Shown: piece by piece, positions 7,576 to 16,478 of the stretch
Position numbering within the stretch: position 1 is the stretch's first letter
Layout of the letters: each line of letters begins with the position of its first letter
Source of the DNA: Pirellulales bacterium
GTDB taxonomy: Bacteria; Planctomycetota; Planctomycetia; Pirellulales; JAICIG01
Reading direction: 5' to 3'
Assembly: GCA_035533075.1 (NCBI GenBank)
Contig: DATLUO010000070.1
Coordinates: 1-50,729, forward strand
Length of the DNA: 50,729 nucleotides
Notes under the pieces: generated by a model
What the model saw: only the letters and a program-made list of their open reading frames with translations
The model's database searches: none
Told to the model about the DNA's origin: nothing
Translations under genes and position numbers: made by a program

Positions 7576-9843
7576 ATGCTTACTCGACCGAGCTTCAAGC
7601 CCCACTTGCGCGTCGCGGTTGTGCCGGAGGAAGGCGTGTTCGTCTTGTCCGGCGCCAACGAGACACTGCTGCGCGGGCGGCTCTATGAGCTCGTCGCGCC
7701 GCATCTCGACGGCCGCTCGGCGGACGAAATCTGCGATCGGGTCGCGCCGCGCGCGTCGGCCGCGCAGGTCTATTTCACCGTCGCGCAATTGGAGAAGAAG
7801 GGATTCCTGGCAGAAGCCTGCGACGAGTTGCCGCGCGAAGAGGCCGCCTGGTGGTCGATGCAGCAGATCGACCCGCTTGCGGCCTCGCGCCGGCTGGCGG
7901 CGGTCGGCGTGAGCATCGAAGGGGCCGGCACGGAGGTCGGCCCGCTCGCAAGCGCGCTTGCGGCGGCAGGCGTGCGGGTGCAAGAGGGAGGCGATTTGGA
8001 CGTAGTGCTGGCCGATCATTATATGCAGCCGCAACTCGCGGCGCGCAACGAAGCGGCTTTGGCCAGCGGCCGGCCGTGGCTGCTGGTCAAACCCGTCGGC
8101 CGGCAACTCTGGCTTGGTCCGCTCATTCGGCCTGGCGTCACCGGCTGTTGGAAGTGCCTGGCCGAACGATTGCGCTCCAACCGGGCGGTGGAAAGTTACG
8201 TTTTCCAACGGTTCGCTGACGAGCAAGCGGCACCAGCAGCGGGCGATGCGAACTTGATCGAGCAGGCCGGCACAGCGGGCAGCCGGCAGGTGGCTTGCGC
8301 GCTGGTGGCCGAAACCATCGCCTCGTGGGTTGTGCGGGGCGAGCTGCCGGAGTGCGAGGGGAAAATCCGCACGTTCGATCTGGTTTCGTGGCAAGTCGAG
8401 ACGCACACGCTGACGCGCTTGCCCTACTGCCCGGCCTGCGGCAAGCCGGCCAACGGCGACGTGAGCCACTTTCAACCACCGCGGCTTGAAAGCCGCCAAA
8501 AGCGGTTCGTGCGCGACGGCGGACATCGCGCCGTCGGTCCCGACGTCACGCTTGAGCGCTTTCGGCATCACATCAGCCCGATCACCGGGGCGGTGTCGAT
8601 GCTCGAGCGGAGCAGTCCCAGCGACGATGGAGTGATGCACGTGTATCTCTCGGGGCACAATCTGGCCCGCCGGCACCACAGCCTGGGGCAGCTTCGCGGC
8701 GACCTGCGCAACATGAGTGCGGGCAAAGGGACGACCGACGTCCAAGCCAAGGCCAGCGGACTTTGCGAGGGGCTGGAGCGCCATTCGGGCGTCTTTCGCG
8801 GCGACGAGCCGCGCCGACTTGCCCGGTTGAGCGACTTGGGCGAATCGGGCATCGACCCGCGCACGTGCCTGCTGTTCAGCCCGCGGCAATATGGCCGGCG
8901 CGACGAGTGGAACCGGAACAGCACGCCGTACAACTTCGTGCCGCTGCCGTTTGATGCCGAGGCCGAATGGGAATGGTCGCCCGTCTGGTCGCTGAGCCGC
9001 CAAGAGGTGTGCTGGCTGCCGACGGCCTTCTGTTATTACGACTACCCGCTGCCGAAAGACAAGCAATTCTGCCTGGCCTGCTCCAACGGCAATGCCGCCG
9101 GCAACACGCTGGAAGAAGCGGTGCTGCAAGGTTTTTTGGAGCTGGTCGAGCGCGACAGTGTGGCCTTGTGGTGGTACAGCCGTGTCCAGCGGCCCGGCGT
9201 CGATCTGGCAAGCTTCCACGAGCCCTATCTCAGCGAGCTCGGCGACTACCTCGCCACGCGCGGCCGGGAGATGGCGGCGCTCGATCTGACGGCGGACTTG
9301 CAGATACCGGTCTTCGCGGCCTGGTCGCGGCGGACCGACGGCCCGCCTGAAGAGATCGTGATCGGCTTCGGCGCTCATCTCGATGCGCGGATCGCCTTGC
9401 TCCGCGCGGTGACGGAGATGAACCAGATGCTGAGTTACGTTTTGCAGGTCCCGCGGGAGCAAGTCTACAACGAACGCCTCACCGACGAAGAGACGGTGCG
9501 CTGGCTGAAGACGGCGACGATGGAGAACCAGCCGTATTTGATGCCGGCCGAGCAGTCTCGGCCGCGGAGGCTCGACGATTACCGGGCGGTGACGAACGAC
9601 GATCTTCTGGACGACGTTCGCCATTGCCAGTCGCTGGTCGAGCGGCGGGGACTGCAAATGCTGGTGCTGGACCAGACCCGGCCGGAGATTGGCCTGCCGG
9701 TGGTCAAGGTGGTCGTACCGGGGCTGCGCCACTTTTGGGCCCGTTTTGCGCCCGGCCGGCTGTTCGAGGTTCCCGTGGAGCTTGGTTGGCTGGAGCGCCG
9801 GCTGGGCGAAGAAGAGCTGAATCCGGTCCCCATGTTCTTGTGA
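7576..9843 (+). CDS. TOMM cyclodehydratase (E1-like/ThiF + YcaO fusion)
   Basis: A 755-residue fused TOMM synthetase starting at ATG 7576, one base after the precursor stop. Residues 1-320 are the ocin-ThiF-like, leader-binding part. Two CxxC pairs (Cys191/194 in GCWKC and Cys285/288 in YCPAC) should hold a structural zinc. From about 330 it is a YcaO domain that uses ATP to activate the peptide amide. S-x-GKG at 381-385, EGLE at 398-401 and LEEA...ELVER at 512-526 match the ATP and magnesium ligands. The C terminus NPVPMFL resembles the proline-rich tail needed for cyclodehydration. The expected reaction converts core cysteines into thiazolines, which SagB then oxidises. Confidence 0.93.
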   Translation: MLTRPSFKPHLRVAVVPEEGVFVLSGANETLLRGRLYELVAPHLDGRSADEICDRVAPRASAAQVYFTVAQLEKKGFLAEACDELPREEAAWWSMQQIDPLAASRRLAAVGVSIEGAGTEVGPLASALAAAGVRVQEGGDLDVVLADHYMQPQLAARNEAALASGRPWLLVKPVGRQLWLGPLIRPGVTGCWKCLAERLRSNRAVESYVFQRFADEQAAPAAGDANLIEQAGTAGSRQVACALVAETIASWVVRGELPECEGKIRTFDLVSWQVETHTLTRLPYCPACGKPANGDVSHFQPPRLESRQKRFVRDGGHRAVGPDVTLERFRHHISPITGAVSMLERSSPSDDGVMHVYLSGHNLARRHHSLGQLRGDLRNMSAGKGTTDVQAKASGLCEGLERHSGVFRGDEPRRLARLSDLGESGIDPRTCLLFSPRQYGRRDEWNRNSTPYNFVPLPFDAEAEWEWSPVWSLSRQEVCWLPTAFCYYDYPLPKDKQFCLACSNGNAAGNTLEEAVLQGFLELVERDSVALWWYSRVQRPGVDLASFHEPYLSELGDYLATRGREMAALDLTADLQIPVFAAWSRRTDGPPEEIVIGFGAHLDARIALLRAVTEMNQMLSYVLQVPREQVYNERLTDEETVRWLKTATMENQPYLMPAEQSRPRRLDDYRAVTNDDLLDDVRHCQSLVERRGLQMLVLDQTRPEIGLPVVKVVVPGLRHFWARFAPGRLFEVPVELGWLERRLGEEELNPVPMFL

Positions 9844-9859
9844 TCGATCGAGGCGCGCC

Positions 9860-11326
9860 TTGCCTGCAACTATGAAATTATCGTGGCACGAGCGGGTTTC
9901 GCTCTCGGCGAACGACGGAGAGGTCGTCGTGTCGGGTCCGCGATCGCGGCTGGCGTTGCGACGCCTCAGTGCGGAAGTGGTCGATGCCATGCGGCGATTG
10001 ACGCCGCCGGGCGAAGACGCCGACCTGTTGAGCGAGACCGTGATGACGAGCGGTGGTTCCGGCTCATTGGCGCACTGGCTGTATTGCCTCGAAGAGTTGG
10101 ACCAACGAGGCCTGGTGCGGAAGACGCTTTTTGCCGGCGATCGGCCGTTGGCGACCGTCGTTCCGCTCGGCCGGCCGGTGACGGTTCCGAATGGACGTGC
10201 CACATCGCATGGCTTACACACACGCTACCACCTTTCCCGCTTCGCCTATCTTCGCCGCGACGAAGACCAAATGGTGCTCGAATCGCCATTGGCGCACGCC
10301 AAAATCGTGATGCACGATGCGCGGGGCGTGGCGCTGGTTGCGGCTCTGGCGGCGAAATCGTCGCTTGCCGATTTAGAGCATCTGGAACTGCTGCCCTCGG
10401 ACGCCCTGCGGCGACTTGTTGCGCTGCTGGCAGAGACACAAATCATCGACCGGGCCGACGAGGATCCCAATCGCACGGACAGCTCGCCGCTGGACACATG
10501 GGAGTTCCACGACCTGCTGTTCCACAGCCGCAGCCGTCGAGGCCGCAGCGACGCGCCGTTTGGCGCCACCTTTCGCTTCGCGCAGCGACCACCGCCGCCA
10601 GCGATAAAGAGCGTTGTCGGGCCGCCCTTACGCCAGCCTTCTCCCGGAGGGAGCGGCAGATCAGACGCGCTGTTCCGTCCCGACCTGCGGCAGCTCGAGC
10701 GCGACGACCCGCCGCTGGCCCTGGTGCAAGAGCGGCGACGCTCGGTCCGCGAATATGCGACGCAGCCCGTCACCGACCGGCAACTTGGCGAGTTCCTGTA
10801 TCGCGTGGCGCGAGTCAAGGAGCGGCGGCAGGTGCAGATGCCGACGGCGTCGGGCAACGTCGCCGTCGAGTTGGCCACGCGTCCCTATCCTGCCGGCGGC
10901 GCTCTCTATGAGTTGGAGTTTTACGTGGCGGTCCGAAATTGCCGCGGACTGGAAAGCGGGCTGCACTACTACGACCCACTCGAACATCGCCTGCTGGCGA
11001 TGGATGCGGACCGCCGCGCCACCCACGCGTTGCTGGACGAAGCCGCCGCCTCGGCCGGCATCGAACCGGCGACGGTGCAGGTGCTGATCGTCTTGGCGGC
11101 GCGCTTCGAGCGCCTGGCCTGGAAATATCAGTCGATCGCCTACGCCTTGACGCTCAAGCACGTGGGCGTGGTTTATCAAACGATGTACCTGGCCGCCACG
11201 GCCATGGGGCTTGCGCCGTGTGCTCTGGGCTGCGGCGACTCGGAGGTCTTTGCCCGCGCGTCGGGCAATGCTTACTGCACGGAGACGTCGGTGGGCGAGT
11301 TTCTTTTAGGGAGCAGAGCGAGTTGA
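9860..11326 (+). CDS. SagB-type FMN dehydrogenase
   Basis: A protein of 488 residues. The C-terminal half is a nitroreductase fold of the SagB/ThcOx type: RRSVREYATQPVTDRQLGEF, PYPAGGALYELEFYVAV, then YQTMYLAATAMGLAPCALG. The N-terminal half is the extra winged-helix-like region typical of TOMM dehydrogenases. It should bind FMN and oxidise thiazolines made by the YcaO protein to thiazoles. The TTG at 9860 has GAGG six bases upstream; an ATG at 9872 is the alternative and would remove four residues. A proline/glycine-rich stretch around residues 238-272 looks like a linker. Sixteen bases separate it from the cyclodehydratase, so it is the same transcription unit. Confidence 0.9.
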   Translation: MPATMKLSWHERVSLSANDGEVVVSGPRSRLALRRLSAEVVDAMRRLTPPGEDADLLSETVMTSGGSGSLAHWLYCLEELDQRGLVRKTLFAGDRPLATVVPLGRPVTVPNGRATSHGLHTRYHLSRFAYLRRDEDQMVLESPLAHAKIVMHDARGVALVAALAAKSSLADLEHLELLPSDALRRLVALLAETQIIDRADEDPNRTDSSPLDTWEFHDLLFHSRSRRGRSDAPFGATFRFAQRPPPPAIKSVVGPPLRQPSPGGSGRSDALFRPDLRQLERDDPPLALVQERRRSVREYATQPVTDRQLGEFLYRVARVKERRQVQMPTASGNVAVELATRPYPAGGALYELEFYVAVRNCRGLESGLHYYDPLEHRLLAMDADRRATHALLDEAAASAGIEPATVQVLIVLAARFERLAWKYQSIAYALTLKHVGVVYQTMYLAATAMGLAPCALGCGDSEVFARASGNAYCTETSVGEFLLGSRAS

Positions 11327-11363
11327 TTTCAAAAACCCCTGTTTCAAAGTGAGGAGGTATCGA

Positions 11364-11990
11364 ATGCGGTGGTTCATTACTTCGTTGGCGAGTGTGATGT
11401 TGTTTGCCGCCTGGGTGGCTGCCGCGCCGGCCGCCGACAAACTGGTGCCCGAAGAGGGCGCCACTGAAGTCATGCTGCTCTTGCAGCCGGCGGTCTGCGA
11501 CGACTTGAAGCTCTCGAAAGACGAGCGTGACAAGATCCACAAGTTCGCCTCGGCGCAATGGGAGAAGGCCCAGAAAGTAAGCAAGCTGGGCGAAAACGAG
11601 CGCGATCGTGAATTCAAGGAAATGACGAAAGACAACGAGCGGTTTTTGAAAGACACGCTGACCGCGGACCAGCGCAAGCGGTTCGATCAGATTCTGTTGC
11701 AGGTGGCGGGCCTGCTCTGGGTGACGCGGCCCGAAATCGCCTCGAAGCTCAACCTTTCGGCCGACCAGAAGAAACGGGCCAAAGAGCTGCAACAGGAGGC
11801 CCGCCACGAAATGGAAGAGCTGATCCATTCGACCAGCGACGAAAAAAAGGAGCAAGAGCTGCAAGAGCTGCGAGCGACGAGCCGCAAGCGGCTGATGTCG
11901 CTGCTTTCCGACGAGCAGAAGTCGAAGTGGAAAGAAATGCGCGGCGAGCCGCTGAAGGGCGAGATTTACTTCGCCGCGGGCGGCCGGTAG
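11364..11990 (+). CDS. Spy/CpxP-like exported helical protein
   Basis: A 208-residue protein with a cleavable signal peptide (MRWFITSLASVMLFAAWVAA, then APAAD). The remainder is very charged and helical, with three LTxxQ-like repeats (LTADQRKRFDQ, LSADQKKRAKE, LSDEQKSKWKE) as in Spy/CpxP periplasmic chaperone-like proteins. ATG 11364 is chosen because GAGGAGGT ends six bases before it; the GTG at 11349 is part of that ribosome site. It follows sagB by 37 bases and may be transcribed with the RiPP cluster, but this fold is common in planctomycetes and a link to the peptide is not shown. Confidence 0.7.
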   Translation: MRWFITSLASVMLFAAWVAAAPAADKLVPEEGATEVMLLLQPAVCDDLKLSKDERDKIHKFASAQWEKAQKVSKLGENERDREFKEMTKDNERFLKDTLTADQRKRFDQILLQVAGLLWVTRPEIASKLNLSADQKKRAKELQQEARHEMEELIHSTSDEKKEQELQELRATSRKRLMSLLSDEQKSKWKEMRGEPLKGEIYFAAGGR

Positions 11991-12073
11991 CCGCAGTAGA
12001 TGCAAAGGGTGGGAGCGAGCCAGTCTGCCATGACTGACGGCACCGGTGTATCCTTTAGGTGAAGGAAACCTAC

Positions 12074-12832
12074 ATGCCTGCTCTCCGAATGGCACTGCGA
12101 AAGCACTCCTGGAAACATCGGCTGGCGGCGCTGGCCCTGGGTTGCTGCCTGGCCTTGCTGTTGGCCGAGGTGGTGGGCATCAACGACGTCGGCAACCTGG
12201 AAGCGAACCACTGGGACCAGGACCTGCTCGCTCACGGGGGTGCCGACGACGCCTGGCCGACGCGAATCGTGCGAAAGTTGGCCGATTACAGCGCGGTCGT
12301 CGCCTTGGGAGTGAACCTTCGCCGGCATCGCGCCGCACGAACGTTGGGGCTCGTACACGCCACCATGCTGCACGATCCGATTTCGTCGGAAACCGCCCAG
12401 CCGCCCAGCGACGAAGAGCGGCGCAAGGAGCTCGACCGGCATCGCTCCGAGTTTCTGCCGGGCTACGAATCGCGGCTGCGCCAGCTCGTGAACATGACGC
12501 GCGAGTTTGGCAGCGAGCCGGTGCTGTTGACGCAACCGCTGCTCTGCGGGACCGGTCGCGATGACGTGACCGGCGCCGATTTAGCGACGATCCAGGCAGG
12601 CGATTTCGACGGGGCGACCAAGTGGGATGTGCTCGAACTCTATAATGACGTTACGCGACAGGTCGCCGAGCAGGAATCCGTCCTGATGATCGACCTGGCG
12701 GGGCGGTTGCCGAAAAGTTCCCGCTATTTCTACGACTGGCTGCACTACACCAACGCCGGCGCCGAGGCGGTGGCGGCGTTGATCGACGACGAGCTTGCGC
12801 CCTGGCTGGCCGAGCGGTATTCCAAAAAATAA
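12074..12832 (+). CDS. SGNH/GDSL-like hydrolase, probably internally deleted
   Basis: A 252-residue protein starting at ATG 12074, with AAGGA seven bases upstream. A single N-terminal membrane segment (LAALALGCCLALLLAEVV) runs directly into GINDVGN, which resembles block III (GxND) of SGNH hydrolases. The C terminus has FYDWLHYTNAGA, the DxxH block V with the catalytic Asp and His. The GDS block I with the nucleophilic serine, normally between membrane anchor and block III, is absent. About 80-100 residues appear to have been lost in frame, so esterase activity is doubtful. Confidence 0.6.
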   Translation: MPALRMALRKHSWKHRLAALALGCCLALLLAEVVGINDVGNLEANHWDQDLLAHGGADDAWPTRIVRKLADYSAVVALGVNLRRHRAARTLGLVHATMLHDPISSETAQPPSDEERRKELDRHRSEFLPGYESRLRQLVNMTREFGSEPVLLTQPLLCGTGRDDVTGADLATIQAGDFDGATKWDVLELYNDVTRQVAEQESVLMIDLAGRLPKSSRYFYDWLHYTNAGAEAVAALIDDELAPWLAERYSKK

Positions 12833-12845
12833 CGATCACCCCCGG

Positions 12846-12874
12846 TTGACAGACGGCGGCTGAAATTCTAGGAT
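12846..12874 (+). promoter_or_regulatory. Sigma70-like promoter of the S10 operon
   Basis: TTGACA (12846-12851) and TAGGAT (12869-12874) are separated by 17 bases. They lie just after the SGNH gene and 67 bases before rpsJ. This is the only strong -35/-10 pair seen before the ribosomal genes, and transcription should start near 12881. Confidence 0.7.
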
Positions 12875-12940
12875 CATCGGTTCGCCCATAAACTGGGCGA
12901 ATTAGTGATGGTTTGAAGTCGAGGGTCTCAAGGAGTCAGC

Positions 12941-13270
12941 GTGGCCGGGCATTCGAACGAGGTAATTCGCATCCGCATGGAAGCCTACGACCATTCCGTG
13001 CTGGACCAAAGCGCCGCCGAAATCGTCGATACGGCCAAGCGAACCGGTTCGGAAGTCCACGGTCCGATTCCCTTGCCGACCCGCATCGAACGCTACACCG
13101 TGCTTTCCAGTCCCCACGTCGACAAGAAAGCCCGGCAGCAGTTCGAGATTCGCACGCACAAACGGCTGATCGACATCGTGCAGTCGACGGCCAAGACAAT
13201 CGAGGCTTTGAACAAGCTGAGCTTGCCGGCGGGCGTCGACATCAAGATCAAGGCTTCCAGCCGTCACTAA
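12941..13270 (+). CDS. rpsJ: 30S ribosomal protein S10
   Basis: First gene of the S10/spc operon, 109 residues with GTG start and AAGGAG seven bases upstream. The fold-defining stretch [39 protein letters not shown] and the [12 protein letters not shown] motif are all present. S10 lies in the head of the small subunit and in other bacteria also joins NusB in antitermination. The N terminus is a few residues longer than in Escherichia coli. Confidence 0.97.
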   Translation: MAGHSNEVIRIRMEAYDHSVLDQSAAEIVDTAKRTGSEVHGPIPLPTRIERYTVLSSPHVDKKARQQFEIRTHKRLIDIVQSTAKTIEALNKLSLPAGVDIKIKASSRH

Positions 13271-13272
13271 GT

Positions 13273-13309
13273 GTTGTCCGGACAACGGACCACAGACCAC
13301 GGACCAACG
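13273..13309. repeat. Heptad array with 14-bp perfect palindrome (rpsJ-rplC spacer)
   Basis: GTTGTCCGGACAAC at 13273-13286 is a perfect palindrome. It is followed by GGACCAC-type units repeating every seven bases. It belongs to the window-wide class of 7-bp-period arrays and sits in the 118-base spacer before rplC. Confidence 0.7.
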
Positions 13310-13388
13310 AATGAAACGGACGCCGCACGGGTAACTTGCGGTTTTGACTGCAAACTCCCGGTTGGGCAACGAGATCACAGGCATAGCG

Positions 13389-14075
13389 ATGGCAATTGGA
13401 TTACTCGGCCGCAAGGTCGGGATGACGCAGATATTTGATGATTCGGGAGCCATGATTCCCGTCACGGTCATCCAGGCTGGCCCCTGCCATGTGTTGCAGC
13501 TTCGTACCGCCGACCGCGACGGCTATGAAGCGATCCAGTTGGGCTTAGGCGACAAGCCGCGCCGACTCGCCAGTCGCAGCCAACGTGGTCATGTTGCCAA
13601 GCTCGACAGCAAGCGTGCCCGCCGCCGCACCACAGGCGGAGTCGAGTTGCCCGAACGGGCCAATTGCGAGCCGAAACGTTTTGTCCGCGAGTTGCTCGAG
13701 CCGGCCACGGCCTACACGGTCGGCCAGGAATTGTCGGTGGCCGTGTTCGAGGGCGTGGGCGCCGTCGACGTGACCGGCATCTCCAAGGGACGCGGAACGT
13801 CGGGCGTCATCAAGCGGCACAAGTTTCGCGGCCAGCGCGCCACTCACGGCGTGAAGAAGGTGCATCGCCATTCCGGCTCGACCGGCTGCAACACCTTTCC
13901 GCACCGCGTGTTCAAGGGCCGCCGCATGGCCGGCCGCTACGGCAACGAACAGAGCACGATGCGGAATTTGAAGGTCGTGCGCCTGGAGGCCGAGAATCAC
14001 CTGTTGCTGGTCCGCGGCGCGGTGCCGGGTCCGAACGGCGGATATGTCGTGATCCGGCAAACCAATAGCATTTAA
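13389..14075 (+). CDS. rplC: 50S ribosomal protein L3
   Basis: 228 residues from ATG 13389 (MAIGLLGRKVGMTQIFDDSG). The long loop signature GQRATHGVKKVHRHSGSTG is complete, with the glutamine that is methylated in enterobacteria (GQ in KFRGQRATHG). L3 nucleates 50S assembly and reaches the peptidyl-transferase centre. An upstream in-frame start at 13344 is rejected because it would add residues with no counterpart in L3. Confidence 0.97.
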   Translation: MAIGLLGRKVGMTQIFDDSGAMIPVTVIQAGPCHVLQLRTADRDGYEAIQLGLGDKPRRLASRSQRGHVAKLDSKRARRRTTGGVELPERANCEPKRFVRELLEPATAYTVGQELSVAVFEGVGAVDVTGISKGRGTSGVIKRHKFRGQRATHGVKKVHRHSGSTGCNTFPHRVFKGRRMAGRYGNEQSTMRNLKVVRLEAENHLLLVRGAVPGPNGGYVVIRQTNSI

Positions 14076-14092
14076 CGACGGGGTCGTAACCA

Positions 14093-14803
14093 ATGGCTAC
14101 TTTGCCCATTTACAATCGCAGCGGTGAGCAGGTCGGAAGCTACGAGCTCGACCCGGCGGTGCTTGCGCCGCACATCAACAAGCAGTTGCTGCACGACGTG
14201 GTGGTGATGTACCAGTCGAACCTTCGCCTCGGCACCGCCAAGTCGAAGAGCCGTGGCGAAGTGGCCGGCACGACGAAGAAGATGTACCGGCAGAAAGGGA
14301 CCGGCAACGCTCGTGCCGGCTCTCGGCGCAGCGGCATCCGCCGTGGCGGAGGGCACATTTTCGCCAAGCGGCCGCGAGATTGGACCTATCGGCTTCCGCG
14401 CAAGGCGCTGCAAGTTGCCACGCGCATGGCCTTGGCCGCCAAAATTCGCGATGACGAGCTGGTGGTGATCGACGACCTGGCCTTCACGGCGCCCAAGACC
14501 AAGGAGATGGCGGGCATCTTGAAGGCCCTGAATTGCCATAACACGAGCCTGTTGGTGGCCACCGCCGCCTACGACGCCAATGTTTACAAGAGTGCCCGAA
14601 ACATCGATCGAGTGTCGGTGTCGCCGGTCTCCGACTTGAACGCTCTGGCGCTGTTGACGCCGCGCAAAGTGCTGGTCACCAAGGCGGCCCTCGATGCCAT
14701 CCGGCGAAAGGCCGAAGGTCAAGGCGGTGCCGAAGGTCGAGGGGGGGCCGAAGGTCGAGGGGGGGCCGAAACCGCCAGCAACCAGCCGGTCGAGAGTCCA
14801 TGA
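14093..14803 (+). CDS. rplD: 50S ribosomal protein L4
   Basis: 236 residues, 17 bases after rplC. The conserved loop that lines the exit tunnel is clear (KQKGTGNARAGSRRSGIRRGGG, shown here as its central part GTGNARAGSRRS), as is KTKEMAGILKALN. The C terminus is extended by about 30 residues, built from three 18-bp tandem units encoding AEGQGG/AEGRGG, and ends ETASNQPVESP. In E. coli L4 also represses its own operon; whether that holds here is not visible. Confidence 0.96.
   Translation: MATLPIYNRSGEQVGSYELDPAVLAPHINKQLLHDVVVMYQSNLRLGTAKSKSRGEVAGTTKKMYRQKGTGNARAGSRRSGIRRGGGHIFAKRPRDWTYRLPRKALQVATRMALAAKIRDDELVVIDDLAFTAPKTKEMAGILKALNCHNTSLLVATAAYDANVYKSARNIDRVSVSPVSDLNALALLTPRKVLVTKAALDAIRRKAEGQGGAEGRGGAEGRGGAETASNQPVESP
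14711..14764 (+). repeat. 18-bp tandem repeat in the 3' end of rplD
   Basis: Three in-frame units starting GCCGAAGGTC; the second and third are identical and the first differs at four positions. They encode A-E-G-Q/R-G-G. Copy number could vary by slippage without shifting the frame. Confidence 0.85.
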
Positions 14804-14813
14804 GGTGTGAATC

Positions 14814-15149
14814 ATGAGTACCGCAGCAGACAATCAGACCGCCGGGCAAACGACCGGCGAGGGAATACTTCTCGATCCGCACCAGGTGATTCTACGGCCG
14901 CTGGTGACGGAAAAGGGAATGCACCGTTCCACGCGCTACAACGCTTATTCATTCGAGGTGAATCGCCTGGCGACGAAGGACGACATTCGCCATGCGGTGG
15001 AATCGCTGTTCAACGTGAAAGTGATCCACGTGCGCACGATCAACCGCAAAGGCAAGCCGCGACGCACGCGGTATCGCAACGCTCACACGAAGGACTGGAA
15101 GAAGGCCATCGTGAAGCTCGACCCCGAACACCGGATTGACTTCTTCTAA
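14814..15149 (+). CDS. rplW: 50S ribosomal protein L23
   Basis: 111 residues from ATG 14814. The core motifs ILRPLVTEKGMHRS, YSFEVNRLATKDDIRHAVESLF and VIHVRTINRKGKPRR match L23, which sits at the tunnel exit and docks trigger factor and SRP. About 20 extra N-terminal residues (STAADNQTAGQTTGEG) are low in complexity and look like a planctomycete-type extension. Confidence 0.96.
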   Translation: MSTAADNQTAGQTTGEGILLDPHQVILRPLVTEKGMHRSTRYNAYSFEVNRLATKDDIRHAVESLFNVKVIHVRTINRKGKPRRTRYRNAHTKDWKKAIVKLDPEHRIDFF

Positions 15150-15182
15150 TCACCCTGCGACTGGCCTGCAAACAACGATCAA

Positions 15183-16037
15183 ATGGGAATTCGCCGATAC
15201 AAGCCGACCACGCCGGGACGCCGCGGAGCGAGCGTGAGCGATTTTGCCGAGTTGACGCCGGGCGTCAAGCCGGAAAAAACGTTGCTCGTGCCGAAGAGGC
15301 GCAAAGGCGGCCGCAACAACCAGGGCTGCATTACCGCCCGGCATCGGGGCGGCGGCCACAAGCGGGCCTACCGACTGATCGACTTCCGCCGCAACAAGGA
15401 CGGCGTGCCCGCACGGGTCCATTCGATCGAATACGATCCCAACCGCAGCGCGCGGATTGCGCTGTTGCACTATGTCGACGGTGAGAAGCGATACATCCTC
15501 GCCCCCAACGGCCTGAAGCCGGGGGCGGAAGTGATGAGCGGCCCCGAAGCGCCGCCGGCCGTCGGCAACTGCTTGCCGCTGAGGAACATTCCGATGGGCA
15601 TGACGATCCACAACATCGAATTGCAACCTGGGCGGGGCGGCGTGCTTTGCCGGTCGGCGGGCACGGCGGCCGTGCTGGCCGCCCGCGACGCCAATTGGGC
15701 GCAGATCACGTTGCCCAGTGGGGAGATTCGCCGCGTGCCGGCGGCCTGCCGGGCGACCGTGGGCAGCACCGGCAACTCCGACCACATGAACATTGTGTTG
15801 GGCAAAGCGGGGCGCAAGCGGTGGATGGGGCGGCGGCCTCACGTGCGCGGCACGTGCATGAACCCCATCGACCACCCGCACGGCGGAGGCGAGGGGCGCA
15901 CCAAGGGCGGACGCCATCCCGTCAGCCCGACGGGCAAACTCGCGAAGGGCGGCCGCACGCGAAAGCGACGCAAGCCATCCAACTCGGCAATCGTCCGCCG
16001 CCGTCGCTCGCGTCGTTATGGACAACTAAAGATATAA
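15183..16037 (+). CDS. rplB: 50S ribosomal protein L2
   Basis: 284 residues from ATG 15183. It contains [19 protein letters not shown] and the C-terminal peptidyl-transferase-near motif [13 protein letters not shown], including the essential histidine. L2 is needed for subunit joining. One oddity is [20 protein letters not shown], slightly longer than usual. The gene is followed by a heptad hairpin in place of a plain spacer. Confidence 0.97.
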   Translation: MGIRRYKPTTPGRRGASVSDFAELTPGVKPEKTLLVPKRRKGGRNNQGCITARHRGGGHKRAYRLIDFRRNKDGVPARVHSIEYDPNRSARIALLHYVDGEKRYILAPNGLKPGAEVMSGPEAPPAVGNCLPLRNIPMGMTIHNIELQPGRGGVLCRSAGTAAVLAARDANWAQITLPSGEIRRVPAACRATVGSTGNSDHMNIVLGKAGRKRWMGRRPHVRGTCMNPIDHPHGGGEGRTKGGRHPVSPTGKLAKGGRTRKRRKPSNSAIVRRRRSRRYGQLKI

Positions 16038-16038
16038 G

Positions 16039-16115
16039 AGGGTTCAGGGTTCAGGGTTCAGAGTCCCTGGCCCCGCTGAACCCTGAACCCTGAACCCTGA
16101 ACCCTGAACCCTGCC
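16039..16115. repeat. Inverted heptad array, word GGTTCAG (rplB-rpsS spacer)
   Basis: Three GGTTCAG units on the left face five CCCTGAA units on the right, separated by about 17 bases. All units are exactly seven bases. The arms can form a long hairpin in the mRNA and fill nearly the whole spacer. Confidence 0.9.
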
Positions 16116-16118
16116 TAA

Positions 16119-16391
16119 ATGGGACGCTCACTAAAAAAAGGCCCCTTCATCAACCCCAAATTGTTCTTGAAGGTGCAAAAGCTCAACGATGCGGGAAATA
16201 AGCTGCCGGTGAAGACCTGGGCGCGTGCGTGTACGATCGTGCCTGAATTCGTCGGACACACGTTCATGGTTCACAACGGCAAGATACACATGAAGGTGTT
16301 TGTGACCGAAGACATGGTGGGTCACAAGCTGGGCGAGTTTGCCCCCACGCGCACGTTTCGCGGACACGGCGGCAAGGGACAAAAGAAGTAA
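16119..16391 (+). CDS. rpsS: 30S ribosomal protein S19
   Basis: 90 residues from ATG 16119 ([16 protein letters not shown]). The motifs [21 protein letters not shown] and [17 protein letters not shown] are intact. S19 sits in the 30S head next to S13. There is no clear Shine-Dalgarno sequence because the upstream bases are the heptad array, so translation may depend on coupling or on the hairpin. Confidence 0.97.
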   Translation: MGRSLKKGPFINPKLFLKVQKLNDAGNKLPVKTWARACTIVPEFVGHTFMVHNGKIHMKVFVTEDMVGHKLGEFAPTRTFRGHGGKGQKK

Positions 16392-16398
16392 TTGGTCA

Positions 16399-16478
16399 GT
16401 TGTCCGTGGTGCGTGGCATGCGGACCGCGAATTACGAACCAACTGGCAACGGACGACGGACCACGGACAACGGACAAC
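16399..16478. repeat. Inverted heptad array, word ACGGACM (rpsS-rplV spacer)
   Basis: GTTGTCCGTGGT at 16399-16410 pairs perfectly with ACCACGGACAAC at 16460-16471. The right arm is a run of ACGGACG, ACGGACC and ACGGACA units, each seven bases. The array ends one base before the rplV start codon and so takes the place of a ribosome site. Confidence 0.85.

Noticed and set aside
7321..10221. 966-residue minus-strand open frame over the TOMM genes
   Set aside because: Antisense to the precursor, cyclodehydratase and SagB genes, which have clear motifs and ribosome sites on the plus strand.
16392..16478. Longer N terminus for L22 from 16392
   Set aside because: It would translate the heptad array; L22 likeness begins at 16479.
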